Part shown: positions 28,502-37,580 of the stretch, one piece after another
Layout: each line of letters begins with the position of its first letter
How positions within the stretch are numbered: position 1 is the first letter of the stretch
Position numbers and translations under genes: made by a program
Source: Gracilaria domingensis
Taxonomy: Eukaryota > Rhodophyta > Florideophyceae > Gracilariales > Gracilariaceae
Direction of reading: 5' to 3'
DNA: 64,000 nt
NCBI GenBank assembly: GCA_022539475.1
Contig: VCMS01000169.1
Span: 183,736-247,735, forward strand
Notes under the pieces: model-generated
What the model was told of the DNA's origin: nothing
Database searches by the model: none
What the model saw: the letters and a program-made list of their open reading frames with translations, nothing else

Positions 28502-28957
28502 TTACGATGATGTGCTAGTGGCGACTCCCTTTTCGACCTTCTCTTTCAGAGCGGTATTGAATGCTTCGAACGCCTTAGGCAGATCATCTCCCATAGTACC
28601 TAGGATGATCGAAGCCAACACACCACTAAAGTTTTCTCCGTGGATGAAAGTGCAGCCGCCCTCAGCTTCCGGTTCGATCACAAAGTAATGTTCTCCTCGA
28701 AAAATGAGATGCATTATAAACTTCCCCACCCAACGAAATTCCTTATTCGGTTCGTTCTTCAAGACTAAAGGTGTAAATGTCTGCGGCTTTCCAGAGCCAA
28801 TCTGGATGTGAGCAGTTATCGTTGATGATGGTGCAGGATCTCCTTCAATTTTGATGACCATTGGATTCCAGTCCGGATAAGCAGGGAAGTCCATCAGGAC
28901 CTTGTAAACCTGCTCAGGAGTGGCATTAATGCGAATCTTCTTTTCCACGTTTGGCAT
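28502..28957 (-). CDS. SRPBCC (polyketide cyclase/START-like) family protein
   Basis: A 151-residue single-domain protein starting MPNVEKKIRINATPEQVYKV; an upstream ATG at 29005 would add 16 hydrophobic residues and is less likely. The fold is suggested by the N-terminal V-x-x-x-I...A-x-P-E-x-V-Y motif, FPAYPDWNPM at residues about 29-38, FRWVGKF and GGCTFIHGENF. Such helix-grip proteins bind small hydrophobic ligands; the ligand is unknown. It has no signal peptide. It is transcribed towards NDUFA12, whose 3' end is 274 nt away. Confidence 0.8.
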   Translation of the reverse strand: MPNVEKKIRINATPEQVYKVLMDFPAYPDWNPMVIKIEGDPAPSSTITAHIQIGSGKPQTFTPLVLKNEPNKEFRWVGKFIMHLIFRGEHYFVIEPEAEGGCTFIHGENFSGVLASIILGTMGDDLPKAFEAFNTALKEKVEKGVATSTSS

Positions 28958-29576
28958 TGTACAGATATTGGCGCCGCACCACCAACGTATACAAAGATAA
29001 AACAAGCACCGTTTTGTGCTTATTTGGTGAGGTGGAGAAGATAACAGGCGGTGAGGTTGTTATCACATGCGGTGGTCGTCGCATTCGAGGGGCAGACCAG
29101 CTGATGTCAATCAAATGAGCTTGAATTTGGACGACTATCTACAATGCGGCACGATATATTCTGGGCAAACGCAGTCCTTACCATAACCTTTACCACACGC
29201 TTGGTTTGGCACTTGATCAGCCAATTACGGACAGTAGAAATGAAATAGGAAATTAGTTAACAGATATGTACATGGTCGGGCCATAGGCTTCATGACGCAA
29301 TTGAAACTAAGGATATGAGCCTTGTTGAAGATGAGTCTTCATAAATGCCAATGAAAGGCATTCACGGCACCTCTTCAGCTCCAGGAAAGGTGTAACGCGC
29401 TAGCAAGTTGGAATCTTCGAACAGAAATTGTCGAACAGGACCGAAAGCTCAGTGCTGGCGGTTCAACTAGATTGTCATCACTGAACAGTTCCCAATCCTT
29501 TCACCAGAGAAATGCCTCACGTTCGTACATGATACCGAAAAAACCAGAGAACATGAAACACTTCAAAGAACCTTAC
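28958..29576. other. Intergenic region, nothing recognised
   Basis: Mixed-composition sequence holding the promoter side of the SRPBCC gene and the 3' flank of the membrane-protein gene. No repeat or gene is seen. Confidence 0.4.
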
Positions 29577-30143
29577 TCAATCTGCGTCGGCCAGAGTCCT
29601 TGTGGAGGGCGGGTGACCCCACGGGACGGAATCCCGTCGCTGAGCTTCCACATCATCGTGAGGGATGGCAGCTGAATCTGGTTCAGTAACGTCAAAGGGG
29701 TCAAGCGGGTCGTGTTCCTTATGCCGTCTCGCCCGTCTCCTCCGTCTGTAGCAACAGCAGCAAAGTACCAGAATGAGTACGAGCAACAAAGCAGCACCTG
29801 AAAGCACGCCGGCGATTATAATGATTCGAGGGGACTTCCCTTTGTAGTTCTGCAAGAAACGGGCTGAAGCCAGTGAAAAGCTCTGTTGATTTGGGAACAG
29901 GTTGAAGTCGAGAACATGTCGCTGCATCTGTGTTGAAATTGGAAAGACGTCGATATTTCAGAATACGCGTGAATAGCTTTAAGACAACGCGCTCACTTCT
30001 GAAGTAAACGCGGGCTTCGGAGGAGAAGGAGCAGGGCGTAATGCTTGCATTGTGATGTTGTAATGAGCAGCTTTCGGGCCCGAATACTCGAGCTGTTGAC
30101 AACATTGGCAGGGATGCGGCCCGGGTCGAACGACGAGGTGCAT
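29577..30143 (-). CDS. Single-pass membrane protein, unknown function (at least two exons)
   Basis: The last exon (29927-29577) encodes a stretch ending NYKGKSPR, one strong membrane helix (IIIIAGVLSGAALLLVLILV), a Cys run, a basic stop-transfer RRRRRARRHKEHD and a short acidic cytosolic tail. It begins right after a good acceptor (TTCAACACAG). A preceding exon ends at 29997 before GTGAGC; the 69-nt intron joins it in frame. That exon reads LEYSGPKAAHYNITMQALRP and PSPPKPAFTSE. It may start at ATG 30143 or at an acceptor near 30095, in which case more exons lie upstream. Topology suggests an extracellular N-terminus and a plasma-membrane or endomembrane location. No family recognised. Confidence 0.5.
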
Positions 30144-31378
30144 CGAGTGTCATGTGGAAGTTACAGAATGCATGTCGACACCATGAAGCTGACGTGTTGG
30201 ACTGTCGATCTTTCCGAGGCCCGAAAACTTTCACATGAAACGCAAATTGAACGCGTTGGTGTCTTTGAGAGCTCGTTCATACAGCACACCATGGAGACAA
30301 AAGAAAGTCGCGTCCTTACTTGTATTCTTATTAAAACCTGCAGCTAATATGCACACAGCTTCTTATGTGCAGTTTTGAACGAGAAGCGGTGAATGCTGAC
30401 ATTCGGGAGCTTTTCCAAGTACTCTTAAGCGTTCATACCACACCGTACACACGGCCTCGTTTGAGTTGTTTCAAATTTCAGAGGTGAAGGTCCAACCTCC
30501 ATGGGATTCTGATTCGCCCTTTCGCTCCGCAAACTCTGGCCGCATGGTTAAAATACGAAGAAGACTTGCAATATGACACTATTGCAGGAGAACATTCCCG
30601 AAGAGAGTTAGCGCTCGGGAGGTCATTGAAACCATCCAAGCGATCAATCAGCTTTTCGTAGAGGAGGGGGAGACGGAGGATGAAGTTAACAGGGTTCACT
30701 CGGGGTTGGGGATTTACAAGCCGCTGCGCACACGCAGCACATTATGCTCTTAAGGTAGAGCACGCTTATCCTTGAATTTACATCGTGAAATTCATCGCGC
30801 GCCCTCCTTCATCCCGTTTGACCATCAGTTCCCTGAAATGAAGCCTCGCTCGTTTGTTTTCTGTTCCCCGTAGCAGTCAGGGCGGAGCACCGTCGTTGTC
30901 GAGGAGCAAGTTGACATCATGTTCGGTTCTGGGGCACGAAGGCGGCGATTCTCCCTGGTATCCATGATGATCAGAGATTCGTTCCCCGTTCCATCGGCAC
31001 CTCGGAGGGGCCACTGGAACACTGCGGCTTCTGCATTAGTTCCCTTGGCAGACCCCATATCACAATAATGATATACATGTCAGGTATACGATTATCATGA
31101 TATTGGTGATGGCTCTTGCGTATCACGGTGATACTATCACCTATGCAAGAGTCGACTTAAACCCAGTTTTGGCTCAAAAACGCAATTTCAAAAGTCAGTT
31201 TCTCTGGGAAATTCCAAGTACGAGTCAAGGCCAACAGTATGAACTCCCGAAGGGCTGAGTACATCACATTGGCGCCAACTTGGCACCGGCAACTGCCGAT
31301 TTGGCATTCTACGGTCTACGGTCATGACCTCCGCCCCGTGTCACATCGAACCGTCGCTCGCATATACTTCTGGTCGTC
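30144..31378. other. Possible upstream exons of the membrane protein; hairpin-rich divergent region
   Basis: On the minus strand two stretches look coding and might be further exons of the membrane protein: 30478-30720 (YEKLIDRLDGFNDLPSANSL...) and 30825-31058 (starting MGSAKGTNAEAAVFQWPLRG). I could not link them with confident splice sites. 31057-31152 is an AT-rich cluster of inverted repeats upstream of the RAD18-like gene. Confidence 0.3.
31057..31152. repeat. Nested inverted repeats upstream of the RAD18-like gene
   Basis: ATATCACAATAATGATAT (31057) pairs imperfectly with ATTATCATGATATTGGTGAT (31091-31110). Directly after it GCTCTTGCGTATCACGGTGA (31112) pairs with ATCACCTATGCAAGAGTC (to 31152). 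The two hairpins adjoin. They may be regulatory or old element ends. Confidence 0.45.
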
Positions 31379-32515
31379 ATGGATAGTCGCATGCCGTCCA
31401 GACCGTCGTCAGATAGACTCTCCGAGTCGCTTGGGCTTCAGGTGAACGAACTTATCGAGGGTCACAGCTGCCTTATATGTCATGAGATCCTCGACGCCCC
31501 AGTTCGTCTTCGTTGTCTTCACGTGTTCTGCTCTTTATGCATACGGCGTCATCTTTCCCGAACTTCTACTTGCCCTTATCCCACATGTGACGAGAAATGT
31601 ACAACATCTGATCTTGTTTCCTTGCGAAATTATGACGCAACTTTGCAAAAACTGCGAGTGATGCAGCGTGCCCCTGTACCATGTCCGAAACAAGCTCAAT
31701 GCTCTACCCTACCTTTGCCGGGAAAACTTTCTCGTCCCACACTTGTGAAAAAATTGTCTTCTCTTGGATTGGCAACCAGCGGTAGCTCCGAAGCTTTGCA
31801 GAACCGCTACCGCGAGTTTGTGCTTCGTTTCAATGCTGCATCGGACTCTGCTTTCGGCGCTCCCAAACAGAAGGTACTGGATGAAGTAAGACGTCATGAA
31901 ACAGCTCTTTCTGAGCCACAAAAAGTGTGGAACGGCTTCTCGGAGCGCTTAAGGAATGAAAACGTGGCTCAGCAAGGAGACACTTTTGAAGACCTGGTGC
32001 GAAAGATTAAGCGACGAAAAGTTTTGCCGAAACCAGCAACAGCTTCCCAAGAGATTCTTCAGCGATCTGAGAAAGAAAGCGACATGCCTGCCGAAGGGCT
32101 TCAGAAATGCGTAGGCAGAGAGGAGAACAGGGCTGTGAAACAACGTCCACATCCACTACCGAGAACGAGTAATCCTCTAAAACGGCCGCGGTCTGCAACT
32201 GCTCAAAGCGACAGTGACCAGAAAACTGTCGATGCGTCCATTCAAAATCCATCAACGGCACCTGCGTTTTCTCAAGTTGCTCTCAAGTCTTCAGGAGTGA
32301 ACATACACCAAGGGAAAGATTCACCTAGTCAAAGGCCTTCGAGTGAACAAAAGCTGACACAGGTTACGCCACATTCGGAATCGAATATTAATTTGACGGA
32401 AGAACAGATGGAAAGAATACGACGAAACAAAACGGCTGCAATGGAACGAAGGCGTCAAAACAGTCAAAGGTATGTGCGACGCTTACCCTTCACCGAACCT
32501 CAAGGTGCGCCTTAA
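31379..32515 (+). CDS. RAD18: RAD18-like RING/SAP E3 ubiquitin ligase
   Basis: A 378-residue protein expected to monoubiquitinate PCNA at stalled forks in the nucleus. A C3HC4 RING occupies about 31-70 (C31, C34, C46, H48, C51, C54, C65, C70). A SAP DNA-binding helix pair follows at about 118-152 (LVKKLSSLGLATSGSSEALQ), then YREFVLRFNAASDS, which matches the Rad18 SAP-to-tail junction. The C-terminal half is Ser/Lys-rich and disordered. The C2HC (UBZ-type) zinc finger that sits between RING and SAP in many Rad18 proteins is not visible. Single exon. Transcribed convergently with the ABC1 kinase gene. Confidence 0.85.
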   Translation: MDSRMPSRPSSDRLSESLGLQVNELIEGHSCLICHEILDAPVRLRCLHVFCSLCIRRHLSRTSTCPYPTCDEKCTTSDLVSLRNYDATLQKLRVMQRAPVPCPKQAQCSTLPLPGKLSRPTLVKKLSSLGLATSGSSEALQNRYREFVLRFNAASDSAFGAPKQKVLDEVRRHETALSEPQKVWNGFSERLRNENVAQQGDTFEDLVRKIKRRKVLPKPATASQEILQRSEKESDMPAEGLQKCVGREENRAVKQRPHPLPRTSNPLKRPRSATAQSDSDQKTVDASIQNPSTAPAFSQVALKSSGVNIHQGKDSPSQRPSSEQKLTQVTPHSESNINLTEEQMERIRRNKTAAMERRRQNSQRYVRRLPFTEPQGAP

Positions 32516-32663
32516 TGGAGACGTGTGTAACTAGTCACAGCAACAATCGAGAATGTACATAGTGCAGATATATCAAAATTGTGAAGGCATGTAATGTAAT
32601 GATGCCCTAGGAAGAGACGGCAGTTGTACAGCATCCACACCATAGCGCCTATGCTAGTCAGTC

Positions 32664-34784
32664 TTACTTTTCTTCTCGTCTTCCGAATATAGTGTTAATT
32701 GCTTTGCGGAGCACTCGTATAGTATTCCGTTCTGCTATCGAACCAGCGACAGCACGCGAAGCTTCGATGACTTTTTCCGTCAATAGCCTCTGTCGTTCTC
32801 TCCGGAGCTGTCTTGACCTTGGTTCGTCATTGGAAAACGTCGACAGCACTTCTGGTGCTCGAACTCGAATAAGCTTTGCCAGCTCGATCGCCGCCTCGAC
32901 GCGCCCCATATCTACATCTTCTCTTGGAGATGGAAGAAGACCATACGTTGCATCAGAAAACCGCTTCAGTAGCGCAAGTTGAACAGCATCGGCTGTGTCC
33001 GCTAACTCCAATTGCAACGCTCTTCGGAGAAAATCACCCCGGGGGCTGAGAGTGAAATCGATTACGCGGCTAAGAGCAGTATTGCTAACCTTGTCTAGAG
33101 CGTTTCCCTTCGAAACCGAGGTGTCTCTTATTTTTCCGGTACCACGGGGATCGTCTTCTTGTGGCAGAGAAGAAGATCTAGTGCTCAACAACGAGTTAAA
33201 ACGATTCCACCGAATACGACCAGTGTCTTGGTCAATGAGAACATTCTCCAGCGCGCGTTGAAATACAGGCGAGTCATCCGTGAGGATGCGTTGGACTACA
33301 TAAGGGTATGACTCGTCCACAATCTTGAAAGCCGAATCTGTTTGCAGCGCAAACCCTTCCAGTATAGTTAATGAACGTATGATAAGCGTGAAAAAGACAG
33401 GGATACGGATAGGAGTTTTGAAAGCGAGATCACTCAAATTATTCGTAAGTCGACTGAAAGAGAGGTCCGAGAGTGCGCTGCTTGTACTTGCGTCACCAAA
33501 AGCAGCCGCAAGTAATGGGACGAGGGGCTCAGTGTCGGCGTCCGGTGGTAGAAACCCCAGTTTGACAAAGTCAACCGCAAGATTCTCGTAGTCGCGGTTT
33601 ATAAGGCGCACTATGGCGGCAATTAGGTTATATCTTGTTTCTTGTTCAACTTCCACGCACATCCCAAAGTCGAGGTAACAGAGCTTACCCTCCTTGGAAC
33701 GCAATAGATTCCCTCCATGCGGATCTGCATGCACAAAGCCTTTATCCAAGAGCTGCTGCAGGCTGCACTGAACTCCAATCCGAATGAGTCTCTGCGCTTC
33801 TTCCTTCGGCATCCATGGTGCCTTGTCCCCATCAATCCATTCCATAGTTAGAATTTTCTTCGTAGTCAAGTTTCTATGTATCCTCGGAACGATAACATCG
33901 TCGTTGGATTTAGCATACAGACGTTCAAATCTCTCGCAGTTGTCTGCTTCATTCACATAGTCCAACTCCTCCCACAGACGTGTTGCGAATTCGTCTACGA
34001 TGCCCACGATGTCGCTCCGCAACTTGAAGCGCTTCTTAGCGTATTGAGCTACCTTTCGCAACACGTAAACGTCAAGCGCTGCATCACGCTCGACAGTAGG
34101 CCTTTGCACCTTTACAGCAACACGCTCGCCGTTCTTAAGCTGGGCGTAATGCACTTGGCCTAGAGACGCACTCGCAACTGCTTCGACGCCGAACTCCGAG
34201 AAAAGGTCTGAGAGCTCCTTTAATTGGAGCTCCTCACAAACCATCTTGACAGCCACATTGCCATCGAATGTACCCACGTCATCGACAAGCTTCTGAAGCT
34301 CGTTACTGTACACAACTCCAACAAGATCTGGGCGATTACCGACTGCCTGGCCCACTTTCAGATATGTCGGTCCCGCCCATGTTAGCAATCTTCGCAGCTG
34401 CTCCGCACGCATGGCCGTTGTTTCTTCTTGACCAGCAGCACCTCTCCACTTATCCCATTTTCGCACGCGAAACAGCCAGATGAGAAATGGAACACCGATA
34501 GAAGTGACGCGAACTGCCGCTGTAAATGGACGTGCATCGTAGTACTTAGCAATAGCAGTGGCATCATAACGATTCAGCGAGAAAGACTTATCCAAGATAG
34601 CAGAAAGATCTCCTCGAAATAGGCGAGAAAGACGCGATACATCAGATCTAAGAAGGTCAAAACCACGTTCCGCAGTTTGCCCTGACACAGATGCATAAGG
34701 TCGTCTCGGTGAAATTCGAGAATAGTGTCGATATGGTGCCAGAGTTAGGTGACGGGTAAGTGGGCGAGTGGCAATGAAAGCCAT
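32664..34784 (-). CDS. ABC1/ADCK (UbiB-like) atypical kinase, probably plastid
   Basis: A 706-residue protein if it starts at MAFIATRPLTRHLTLAPYRH (34784). Earlier in-frame ATGs (34919, 34940) would add up to 52 residues, but the MAF start matches red-algal plastid leaders. The kinase-like core shows KVGQ (143-146, family KxGQ), the ASASLGQVHYA loop, VAVKVQRP with K225, HADPHGGNLL (352-361) and LDFGMC (371-376). ABC1 proteins regulate prenylquinone or plastoglobule lipid metabolism; which ABC1K subfamily this is cannot be told by eye. The C-terminal 200 residues are extra to the UbiB core, as in plastid ABC1K proteins. Confidence 0.88.
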   Translation of the reverse strand: MAFIATRPLTRHLTLAPYRHYSRISPRRPYASVSGQTAERGFDLLRSDVSRLSRLFRGDLSAILDKSFSLNRYDATAIAKYYDARPFTAAVRVTSIGVPFLIWLFRVRKWDKWRGAAGQEETTAMRAEQLRRLLTWAGPTYLKVGQAVGNRPDLVGVVYSNELQKLVDDVGTFDGNVAVKMVCEELQLKELSDLFSEFGVEAVASASLGQVHYAQLKNGERVAVKVQRPTVERDAALDVYVLRKVAQYAKKRFKLRSDIVGIVDEFATRLWEELDYVNEADNCERFERLYAKSNDDVIVPRIHRNLTTKKILTMEWIDGDKAPWMPKEEAQRLIRIGVQCSLQQLLDKGFVHADPHGGNLLRSKEGKLCYLDFGMCVEVEQETRYNLIAAIVRLINRDYENLAVDFVKLGFLPPDADTEPLVPLLAAAFGDASTSSALSDLSFSRLTNNLSDLAFKTPIRIPVFFTLIIRSLTILEGFALQTDSAFKIVDESYPYVVQRILTDDSPVFQRALENVLIDQDTGRIRWNRFNSLLSTRSSSLPQEDDPRGTGKIRDTSVSKGNALDKVSNTALSRVIDFTLSPRGDFLRRALQLELADTADAVQLALLKRFSDATYGLLPSPREDVDMGRVEAAIELAKLIRVRAPEVLSTFSNDEPRSRQLRRERQRLLTEKVIEASRAVAGSIAERNTIRVLRKAINTIFGRREEK

Positions 34785-35196
34785 TTGTGAGGAACATGCA
34801 GTTGTGCTTGCTGGACTACGATGGCAATTCAAGTGTGGAAACCGGCCGCTTGGACTTCGTGATGGCCGTCGACATGCTCTCAGTTGCGGTGGTTTTCGGG
34901 ACCGCGTGATCGTTGCCATGTGAGGCGCATTAAGCAGCATAAACGAAGATTAAGCGGCTGCATGTGCGCGCTGTCAATGTCCACGCGGTGTATAGAGAGA
35001 TATTGGTGCTCACGAACGCTGGCACGTGTGGTCTTTATGATCTCTGATCGATCATGCACGTCAGGGCACAGCGCATGCACTGTCGTGCAAACATGATGTT
35101 GTCGGGAGTTTAAAAAATTTTGGAGTTGAAGTTTTGAACATGCAATAGGGGTCGCCAATGCTTCTCCTTCAGGATCATAGCATATCCAGAACAATT
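34785..35196. other. Divergent promoter interval (ABC1 kinase / ARMC6)
   Basis: Contains the possible N-terminal extension of the kinase frame (to 34940) and the leader of the ARMC6-like gene. No motif stands out. Confidence 0.4.
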
Positions 35197-36780
35197 ATGG
35201 CTTCCAAACAAGTGAAACAGTCTACATTTGATGCCATAGTACGTGAAGGCGTTCAAGAGTTTGGACTTTCTGCGGAGGAAGCAGTAGCAGATGCGTGCGA
35301 ACAGTTACGGAAATCCGGCATTACCGATCTTTCAAACTTGGATGTGTCGATACCGTCCGAGGAATCATCTGAGAATCAGGCTTCCCAATCCCATGTGAAT
35401 GCGGTCCGAGATGCGTTGCAATCTGACAATCCATCCAGTGTGACCGATACCCTTTCCACATTGCAGTCGAATGTAAGAGATAAGAGAGATGTTGCAAGTG
35501 CCGTATCGAATGGAGTCATTGAGCTCTTGGCTCAATGTATGGAATATAGTCTGAAGTTACCCTCAAACCAAAAATTGGGCGTGGTGAGACCTTTGAGTGA
35601 GCTTATGGTAACATTATGCGCCAAGGATGAGTTGAATCGTTCTACATTTGTGAAGCTGGCGAACGGACTCGGAAACATGAAATTGGTGTTCAATTCATTG
35701 GCAGACCAGGAGCAAGAAGGGAGTTCTTTTTTTGACTTCGAGACATGTGCGACGGTTGTCCAAGCTATGTGCTCCATCCAACGCGGTAGCGAACATGTGA
35801 AACAGTGTTTTGCTGCAAACGACTCGTTGGATTGCTTGATCAAGTACTTCGAGAACGCATGTCGTGGAATAATCGAAAATGGCAATGTCGTTTCCTCTGC
35901 CGTAAAGCTCTTTATCAAGCTTTCCTTCTTTACGAGACAGTTATTATCACCAGATGATGCCACTGTCAAGGTTTCCGAAACATTTAATCGAGCTCGTATT
36001 CTCGCTGGGGGTAATACCGTGACGGAAAGTGGCTTACGACCCTTGTTGACGTCGTCAAACCTTTTGGAATTATTCTCTGCGTTGATGGCGCAAGTGCAAG
36101 CTTCCTCCTCATTCTCAAAGGCCACAAAAAGACATATTCAAACAGAATGTATCGCATGCATTCGTACATGCTGCGTTTCTGACGAAATTTGCTCCCAAAT
36201 CATCAAGCTGGACCTTCATAAATCATGCATTGAGCTTCTGCAGCAGTTTAGATCCGACGAAAACACCGTCAATGTCTGTGTGGGCCTCCTTCGTAACTTG
36301 GCCGGTCGAGATGAATGCAAGACTCCCATTTATGGAAGCATGGCGGTTCTGACGGAAGTTGTGACCCCACAGCTGGGCGCCTCATCAAAGATTTGCGAAC
36401 AATATTGCGGCCTTTTAGGCAGTCTTTGTCTTCGGAGACCCGATATCGCGAACAAGATAGTGAAAACGGGAATGATAAACGCAGTTCTGGATGCGATGGA
36501 AATATACGACGATGACACGAAAGTACAACGAATCGGATGCCTTGCAATACGAAACGTATGTGCCAGAGATATGGAAGCTAGACGGCATCTGCGACAGAAA
36601 GGACTGGCCGAAAAGCTCATCAGAAAGGCATGGAAACGACATAACAATTGCGACGATGTGGCTTATGCAGCTCTTAGGGATATGGATGTTCTTGAGGACA
36701 GGGAGCTGCGTCGCGATGAACGTTATACAATGCCAACGGGGTTCTATAACACGCCAATCGTTAGGGAAAAGGATGTATGA
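35197..36780 (+). CDS. ARMC6: Armadillo-repeat protein, ARMC6-like
   Basis: A 527-residue protein starting MASKQVKQSTFDAIVREGVQ. The ATG 39 nt upstream would add 13 residues, but the inner start aligns with the ARMC6 N-terminus (TFDAVVRE...EEAV). After a short helical start it is an all-helical solenoid of Arm repeats, for example VCVGLLRNLAGRDECKTPIY, YCGLLGSLCLRRPDIANKIV and RIGCLAIRNVCARDMEARRH. It is a scaffold protein of uncertain role. Single exon. Its antisense strand has long shadow frames that I reject. Confidence 0.82.
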   Translation: MASKQVKQSTFDAIVREGVQEFGLSAEEAVADACEQLRKSGITDLSNLDVSIPSEESSENQASQSHVNAVRDALQSDNPSSVTDTLSTLQSNVRDKRDVASAVSNGVIELLAQCMEYSLKLPSNQKLGVVRPLSELMVTLCAKDELNRSTFVKLANGLGNMKLVFNSLADQEQEGSSFFDFETCATVVQAMCSIQRGSEHVKQCFAANDSLDCLIKYFENACRGIIENGNVVSSAVKLFIKLSFFTRQLLSPDDATVKVSETFNRARILAGGNTVTESGLRPLLTSSNLLELFSALMAQVQASSSFSKATKRHIQTECIACIRTCCVSDEICSQIIKLDLHKSCIELLQQFRSDENTVNVCVGLLRNLAGRDECKTPIYGSMAVLTEVVTPQLGASSKICEQYCGLLGSLCLRRPDIANKIVKTGMINAVLDAMEIYDDDTKVQRIGCLAIRNVCARDMEARRHLRQKGLAEKLIRKAWKRHNNCDDVAYAALRDMDVLEDRELRRDERYTMPTGFYNTPIVREKDV

Positions 36781-37580
36781 TGACATCGGTCTCGTACTGG
36801 TGTGGTACGAAGTATCCGAGAAGAGAGCGAAGAAAGCAGTAGATTTGGCTTTTAGGCATTGATCACAGACAGAAGTGAGTTGTTTCGAAAAAGTTGTCCA
36901 AGGAGCAGCGCTGGAGTTGGGTCGAGGCTTCTCTTTCAGCGATTCTGCAACAATCAAACAACTTCGTTTTCTAGTAGCCGTGTTTTATCATGACGAGGCG
37001 AGGAGTGACGCGCAGAGTGTGGTCTCTCTCTGGTAGACGATGTCGTCACATAATCGTCACACGCTGTTTTCATTTGCATCTACTGCGCAGCTTGCCCTCC
37101 CTGTAGAGCATACAACCGAATCTTTTATCATCGATGAGCGCGGTCTAAATGTGGCAGCGCCGTTGCACGCTCGAAGCACAATATGCTGTTCAACCTGTTC
37201 GCCATGGGCGACCGTGCCGGTGCGGATCAATTAGACACTTCCGCAGAGCTCTGAACCTGAACGAATCTGCGAGGCTGTTGCTCAGGGACATCATCGATTC
37301 CCAATTTTCCTCTTTCGTACCCTATCCCAAACATATACTTCAGGACTGCGGCCGTTATAGAAGACGCAGCTCACGGCGGAACAAACGCAATTTGCACTTT
37401 GCGCTGCAATGCGTCGACCAGGGGTTGAGCTTGTTGGCATGGACTCCATGCCATGGAGCCGCTCCTCGGCAATGTTGCCGGCGGCTTTACAGTGCGCTGT
37501 AATTAAGCTGTCGTTTGGTTCTTTGTTTGAAACGCAATGGCACCAACACTTTTGGCGCCAAATGATGCGCCGTGCATGTC
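36781..37580. other. Intergenic region, nothing recognised
   Basis: Two same-strand genes flank it. Short plus-strand frames between 37040 and 37500 have no recognisable content and lack clear splice links to the next gene. Confidence 0.35.

Noticed and set aside
36415-36957. 180-codon minus-strand frame at the 3' end of ARMC6
   Set aside because: Antisense to a conserved armadillo repeat region, with no motif of its own.
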